Shown here one piece after another: positions 60,957-64,000 of a DNA stretch of 64,000 bases. Position 1 is the stretch's first letter, and the number at the start of each line of letters is the position of its first letter. This DNA is from Rhodobacteraceae bacterium D3-12. GTDB taxonomy: Bacteria; Pseudomonadota; Alphaproteobacteria; Rhodobacterales; Rhodobacteraceae. The translations under genes were made by a program, and so were the position numbers. The notes beneath the pieces were generated by a model. It was not told the DNA's origin and did not search any database. It saw only the letters and a program-made list of their open reading frames with translations. The stretch is taken from contig CP104793.1 in assembly GCA_025916135.1 (NCBI GenBank), positions 2,170,001-2,234,000 on the forward strand, in the 5' to 3' direction.

Positions 60957-61935
60957 CGCGCTTGTCCTCCCCCGCCAGCAGGCCGATCAGCCCGCCGCGT
61001 GCAAAGAGCACGACGAGCAGCAACAGAAAGCCGAGATAGATGTGCCAATAGTCGCTGACCCCGCCGAGGATCTCTTCGAGCAGAATAAACAGCGCCGCCC
61101 CGGCGACCGGACCGAACAGGCGGGCCACCCCTCCGAGGATGACAAAGACCATGATCTCGCCCGAGGTTTGCCAGCTGAACATCGCCGGGCTGACGAAACG
61201 GTTGAGATCGGCAAAGAGCGCCCCGGCCAGCCCGGTGATCGCGCCCGAGATGACAAAGGCCGCGAGGCGCAGGCGGTAGGGTTCGATGCCCACGGCGCGG
61301 CTGCGGGCTTCGTTCTGGCGTGCGGCATTGAGCGCGAGGCCGAAGCCCGAGCGGGTGATCCGCGCGACAATAAACAGCGCCAGCCCCAGCATGACATAGG
61401 TGATGGCAAAGAATTGGATCGGGTCGAGGGTATTTAGCCCCGGAAAACGGTCACGCACATAGATCGACAGCCCGTCCTCGCCGCCATAGGCCGGCCAGGA
61501 GATGGTGAAGTAATAAAACATCTGCCCAAAAGCGAGCGTGATCATGATGAAATAGACGCCGGAGGTGCGCAGACTGAGCGCGCCTGTCACGACGGCCGCG
61601 AGAGCCGCGGCGATAAGCGCCACGATCCAGATCACCGGCATGAATTGCGTGCCTTCGATCAGGAACGGGCTTTCCATCAGCGGCGTATAGCTTTGGGCAT
61701 GGCTGGCGAGGATGCCAGCGGCGTAGCCTCCGATGCCAAAGAACATCGCGTGTCCGAGGCTGACCAAGCCGCCAAGCCCAAGCGCGAGGTTGAGCCCGAC
61801 CCCGGCCAGAGCAAGGATCGTCACGCGGGTGGTGAGCGTGATGATATAGGGCTCGTCCGAGGCATAGGCCCAGAGCGGCACGGCCAGCAGGCCAAGCGCC
61901 AGAACGGTGTTCATAAGGAGTTCTCTGCGGCCCAT
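60949..61935 (-). CDS. Branched-chain/amide-type ABC transporter permease (LivM)
   Basis: 328 residues from the ATG at 61935, one base after the upstream permease stop; an ATG at 61914 would remove 7 residues, and longer readings fall inside livH. About nine hydrophobic helices. Family segments include GLGGLVSLGHAMFFGIGGYAAG (GLGGLVSLGHAMFFG shown, about 49-63) and the EAA-type loop AARQNEARSRAVGIEPYRLRL (first part AARQNEARSRAVGIE). Confidence 0.88.
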   Translation of the reverse strand: MGRRELLMNTVLALGLLAVPLWAYASDEPYIITLTTRVTILALAGVGLNLALGLGGLVSLGHAMFFGIGGYAAGILASHAQSYTPLMESPFLIEGTQFMPVIWIVALIAAALAAVVTGALSLRTSGVYFIMITLAFGQMFYYFTISWPAYGGEDGLSIYVRDRFPGLNTLDPIQFFAITYVMLGLALFIVARITRSGFGLALNAARQNEARSRAVGIEPYRLRLAAFVISGAITGLAGALFADLNRFVSPAMFSWQTSGEIMVFVILGGVARLFGPVAGAALFILLEEILGGVSDYWHIYLGFLLLLVVLFARGGLIGLLAGEDKRDD

Positions 61936-61936
61936 G

Positions 61937-62854
61937 TCACGCGCTCCCGTAGAGGCCGGTGGGTTTGAACAGCAACACCCCCGCCATGAGGATATAGATC
62001 GACATCGACGCCAGCGCCGCGCCGACCGAGGTGGCGGCGGACGGGTCCATGAAGGTGCCGAAGGCGACCGGCAGAAGCACCCGGCCAAGCGTATCGGTCA
62101 GCCCGACGAGCAGCGCGCCAACGAAGGCGCCCCTGATCGAGCCGATGCCGCCGATCACGATGGTGACGAACGCAAGGATCAGCACCGGCTCGCCCATGCC
62201 GACCTGCACCGATTGGATCGCGCCGACAAGCGCACCGGCAAAGCCAGCCAGCGCGGCGCCGAGGGCAAAGACAGCCGTGTAGAGCACCGAGATATTGACG
62301 CCGAGCGCGCCAATCATCTCGCGGTCACTCTCTCCGGCGCGGATGCGCATGCCGATGCGGGTTTTGGCGATCAGCAGGAACAGCGCCGCCGCCACAGCAA
62401 AGCCGATCACGATGATCGCAAGGCGATAGGCCGGATAGGCGATGCCACCGGGGAGGTGCACCGGGCCAGAGAGCATCTTGGGCACATCAAGGTACAGCGG
62501 GAACGACCCAAAGGCCCACCGTGTGCCTTCCGAAAAGATCAGGATCAGCGCGAAGGTGGCGAGCACCTGATCGAGGTGGTCGCGGTCATAAAGCCGCCGG
62601 ATCACCAGGATTTCCACCAGCACACCGGCGAGCGCCGCCGCCGCCAGCGCTGCAATCAACGCCAGCGTGAAGCTGCCTGTGGCCGAAGCAACCGCCGCCG
62701 CCGCAAAGGCCCCCACCATATAGAGCGAGCCATGTGCGAGGTTGATCAGCCCCATGACCCCGAAAATCAGCGTGAGACCGGCGGACATCAGGAACAACAT
62801 CACACCCGATTGCAGACCGTTGAGGATTTGTTCAATCAGTAGAAGGACAGACAT
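61937..62854 (-). CDS. Branched-chain/amide-type ABC transporter permease (LivH)
   Basis: 305 residues, about eight hydrophobic helices. Family segments GLQSGVMLFLMSAGLTLIFGVMG (SAGLTLIFGVMG shown, about 25-36), NLAHGSLYMVGA and a GDRE-like AGESDREMIGALGVN EAA loop (about 190-204). LivH type. It is separated from the binding-protein gene by about 165 bp filled with hairpins, which probably lowers its expression relative to the binding protein. Confidence 0.9.
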   Translation of the reverse strand: MSVLLLIEQILNGLQSGVMLFLMSAGLTLIFGVMGLINLAHGSLYMVGAFAAAAVASATGSFTLALIAALAAAALAGVLVEILVIRRLYDRDHLDQVLATFALILIFSEGTRWAFGSFPLYLDVPKMLSGPVHLPGGIAYPAYRLAIIVIGFAVAAALFLLIAKTRIGMRIRAGESDREMIGALGVNISVLYTAVFALGAALAGFAGALVGAIQSVQVGMGEPVLILAFVTIVIGGIGSIRGAFVGALLVGLTDTLGRVLLPVAFGTFMDPSAATSVGAALASMSIYILMAGVLLFKPTGLYGSA

Positions 62855-62882
62855 TCAGACCATTTCAATGCTTTGGCGCAGC

Positions 62883-63015
62883 GGAATTTGACGCAAATTC
62901 CGTGTCGTTTTCCGAGGCGGAAAACAGGTGCCCGACGGTTGCGGTGACCGGAATTCGTGACGAATTCCGAAACGTTTTTCGTGACGAAAAACGCCCCCGA
63001 TCAGAAACCGGGGGC
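62883..63015 (-). repeat. Run of five hairpins between binding-protein and permease genes
   Basis: Five successive inverted repeats: GGAATTT/AAATTCC (62883-62901), GTTTTCC/GGAAAAC (62907-62925), GGAATTCG/CGAATTCC (62950-62968), CGTTTTTCG/CGAAAAACG (62973-62993) and GCCCCCG/CGGGGGC (62993-63015). The first two and the next two look like a duplicated pair (GGAATT stem then GTTTT stem). The GC stem is nearest the stop of the binding-protein gene. Confidence 0.85.
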
Positions 63016-63021
63016 ATTGGC

Positions 63022-64000
63022 TCACATCTTGCAGTCAGCACCATAAGAGTCGGAGTGCCCGGTCGCAGCGGTGCCGATGATCTTGTTGGTCACAACATCG
63101 CCTTCCTTGACCACTTCGCGCATATAGATGGTTTGCACAGGGTGGTGGTTGTCAGCGAAGCTGAACTCTCCACGGGTTGAGGCGAAATCGGCGGCTTTGA
63201 GGGCTGCGCGGAAAGCATCGGCGTCTTTCACGTCGGCCTTGTCCATCGCCGAGATCAACAGCAGCGCCGCATCAAACCCTTGGCTTGCATAGAGCGACGG
63301 CAGGCGACCGTATTCAGCCGTGAAGGTCTCGACGAAAGCCTTGTTGGCGGGATTGTCGATGTCTTTCGACCAATGCGAGGTGTTTTTCACACCCAATGCG
63401 GCCTCGCCAATCGCGCCAAGGATACCTTGGTCAAAGCTGAAGGCCGGACCCATGACAGGTTTCTCGGCACCCGAGCCTGCGTATTGCTTCATGAAGGAGA
63501 TCCCCATGCCGCCGGGCAGGAAGTAATAGACCATGTCGGCCTCAGTCGCCTTGATCTGGGCGATTTCGGCGGCGTAGTCGGTCTGGCCGAGTTTGGTATA
63601 GACCTCGGAGGCGACCTCACCTTTGAAGAAGCGTTTGAAGCCCGCGATCATGTCTTTGCCGGCCGGGTAGTTCGGCGCCAGCAAGAAGACTTTGCCAATG
63701 CCATTTTCGCTGGCCCATGCGCCGGCGGCCTCGTTAAAGGCGTCGTTCTGCCAAGCGACGTTGAAATAGTTCTTGTTACAGCCCCGCCCCGCGAGCGCGG
63801 ACGGACCGGCATTGGGCGAGATATAGAATTTGCCCTGTGCGGTCACCGACGGCACAACGGCCATGGCGAGGTTGGACCAGATGATGCCGGTCAGAACGTC
63901 AACTTTTTCCTGCTGCACCAATTTGTCGGCCAGTTGCACGGCAATATCGGGTTTGCGCTGATCATCCTCGATCACCAGTTCAATATCCGTTTTGCCAGAT
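63022..64000 (-). CDS. ABC transporter substrate-binding protein (Peripla_BP_6, LivK-like), partial
   Basis: The C-terminal 326 residues or so are present; the frame stays open to the window edge, so the N-terminus and signal peptide lie outside. An internal GTG at 63975 is not the true start. Typical type I periplasmic binding-protein features: LADKLVQQEKVDVLTG, a GKVFLLAPNYPAGKDM segment and a C-terminal SYGADCKM. It should deliver a small amino-acid-, amide- or aromatic-acid-like ligand to the LivHMGF proteins. The substrate is not determined. Confidence 0.88.
   Translation of the reverse strand, partial: SGKTDIELVIEDDQRKPDIAVQLADKLVQQEKVDVLTGIIWSNLAMAVVPSVTAQGKFYISPNAGPSALAGRGCNKNYFNVAWQNDAFNEAAGAWASENGIGKVFLLAPNYPAGKDMIAGFKRFFKGEVASEVYTKLGQTDYAAEIAQIKATEADMVYYFLPGGMGISFMKQYAGSGAEKPVMGPAFSFDQGILGAIGEAALGVKNTSHWSKDIDNPANKAFVETFTAEYGRLPSLYASQGFDAALLLISAMDKADVKDADAFRAALKAADFASTRGEFSFADNHHPVQTIYMREVVKEGDVVTNKIIGTAATGHSDSYGADCKM

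Overview
The window reads as chromosomal DNA of an alphaproteobacterium of the family Rhodobacteraceae (Roseobacter-type marine or soil bacterium). This is inferred from four things: high GC and GC-rich codon use; an RTX-repeat protein ending in a Hint domain; a B12-dependent class II ribonucleotide reductase (NrdJ); and the mixture of TRAP and Liv-type ABC transporters with aromatic and pyrimidine catabolism. No rRNA or species marker is present, so the genus cannot be named.

Layout. (1) 0-9.2 kb, mostly core genes: a radical SAM protein, anmK, tyrS, a CorC/HlyC-type CBS membrane protein, xerD, two envelope proteins of unknown role, aroK and aroB. (2) 9.4-14.7 kb: a secreted helical protein, an 805-residue dimethylglycine/sarcosine dehydrogenase-like flavoprotein, a MobA-like nucleotidyltransferase and a small unknown protein. 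(3) 15.0-19.6 kb: a 1545-residue protein with six almost identical 93-residue Ig-like repeats, RTX repeats and a Hint domain. (4) 20.5-25.6 kb: a homoprotocatechuate meta-cleavage operon (cluster A: hpaE, two unrelated ring-cleavage dioxygenases, an FAH-family enzyme and hpaH), in which hpaE carries a one-base frameshift. (5) 25.9-27.5 kb: a TetR regulator and an MDR oxidoreductase. (6) 27.7-29.8 kb: a visibly AT-richer stretch with a frameshifted gene and an IS3-type transposase remnant. (7) 29.8-39.8 kb: a GntR regulator and a second aromatic-type catabolic operon (cluster B) with its own TRAP transporter. (8) 40-48 kb: tRNA-Leu, DedA, DsbB, an EF-hand protein, nrdJ, a lipoprotein, a hairpin repeat array, tRNA-Pro and a proline-rich membrane protein. 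(9) 48.4-64 kb: a reductive pyrimidine degradation cluster (ABC transporter, dihydropyrimidinase, beta-ureidopropionase, RutR-like regulator, PreA, PreT), followed by a Liv-type ABC transporter cut by the right edge.

How genes work together. Cluster A should take homoprotocatechuate through ring cleavage, semialdehyde oxidation, decarboxylation/isomerisation and hydration, but has no aldolase; an HpaI-type aldolase ends cluster B and could serve both. Cluster B is the most unusual part. It carries two tandem VOC dioxygenase paralogues: the first has lost two of the three iron ligands, and the second keeps them but is frameshifted. Next to them is a class II aldolase-fold protein that has lost the usual zinc histidines. 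The pyrimidine genes are tied together by near-consensus RutR operators at 55779-55794 and, more weakly, at 59420-59435. nrdJ has a pair of NrdR-type boxes spaced 31 bp apart.

Three one-base frameshifts (about 25317, 29050 and 35595) all fall in accessory genes while every core gene is open. They may be real decay or assembly errors; the reads would decide.
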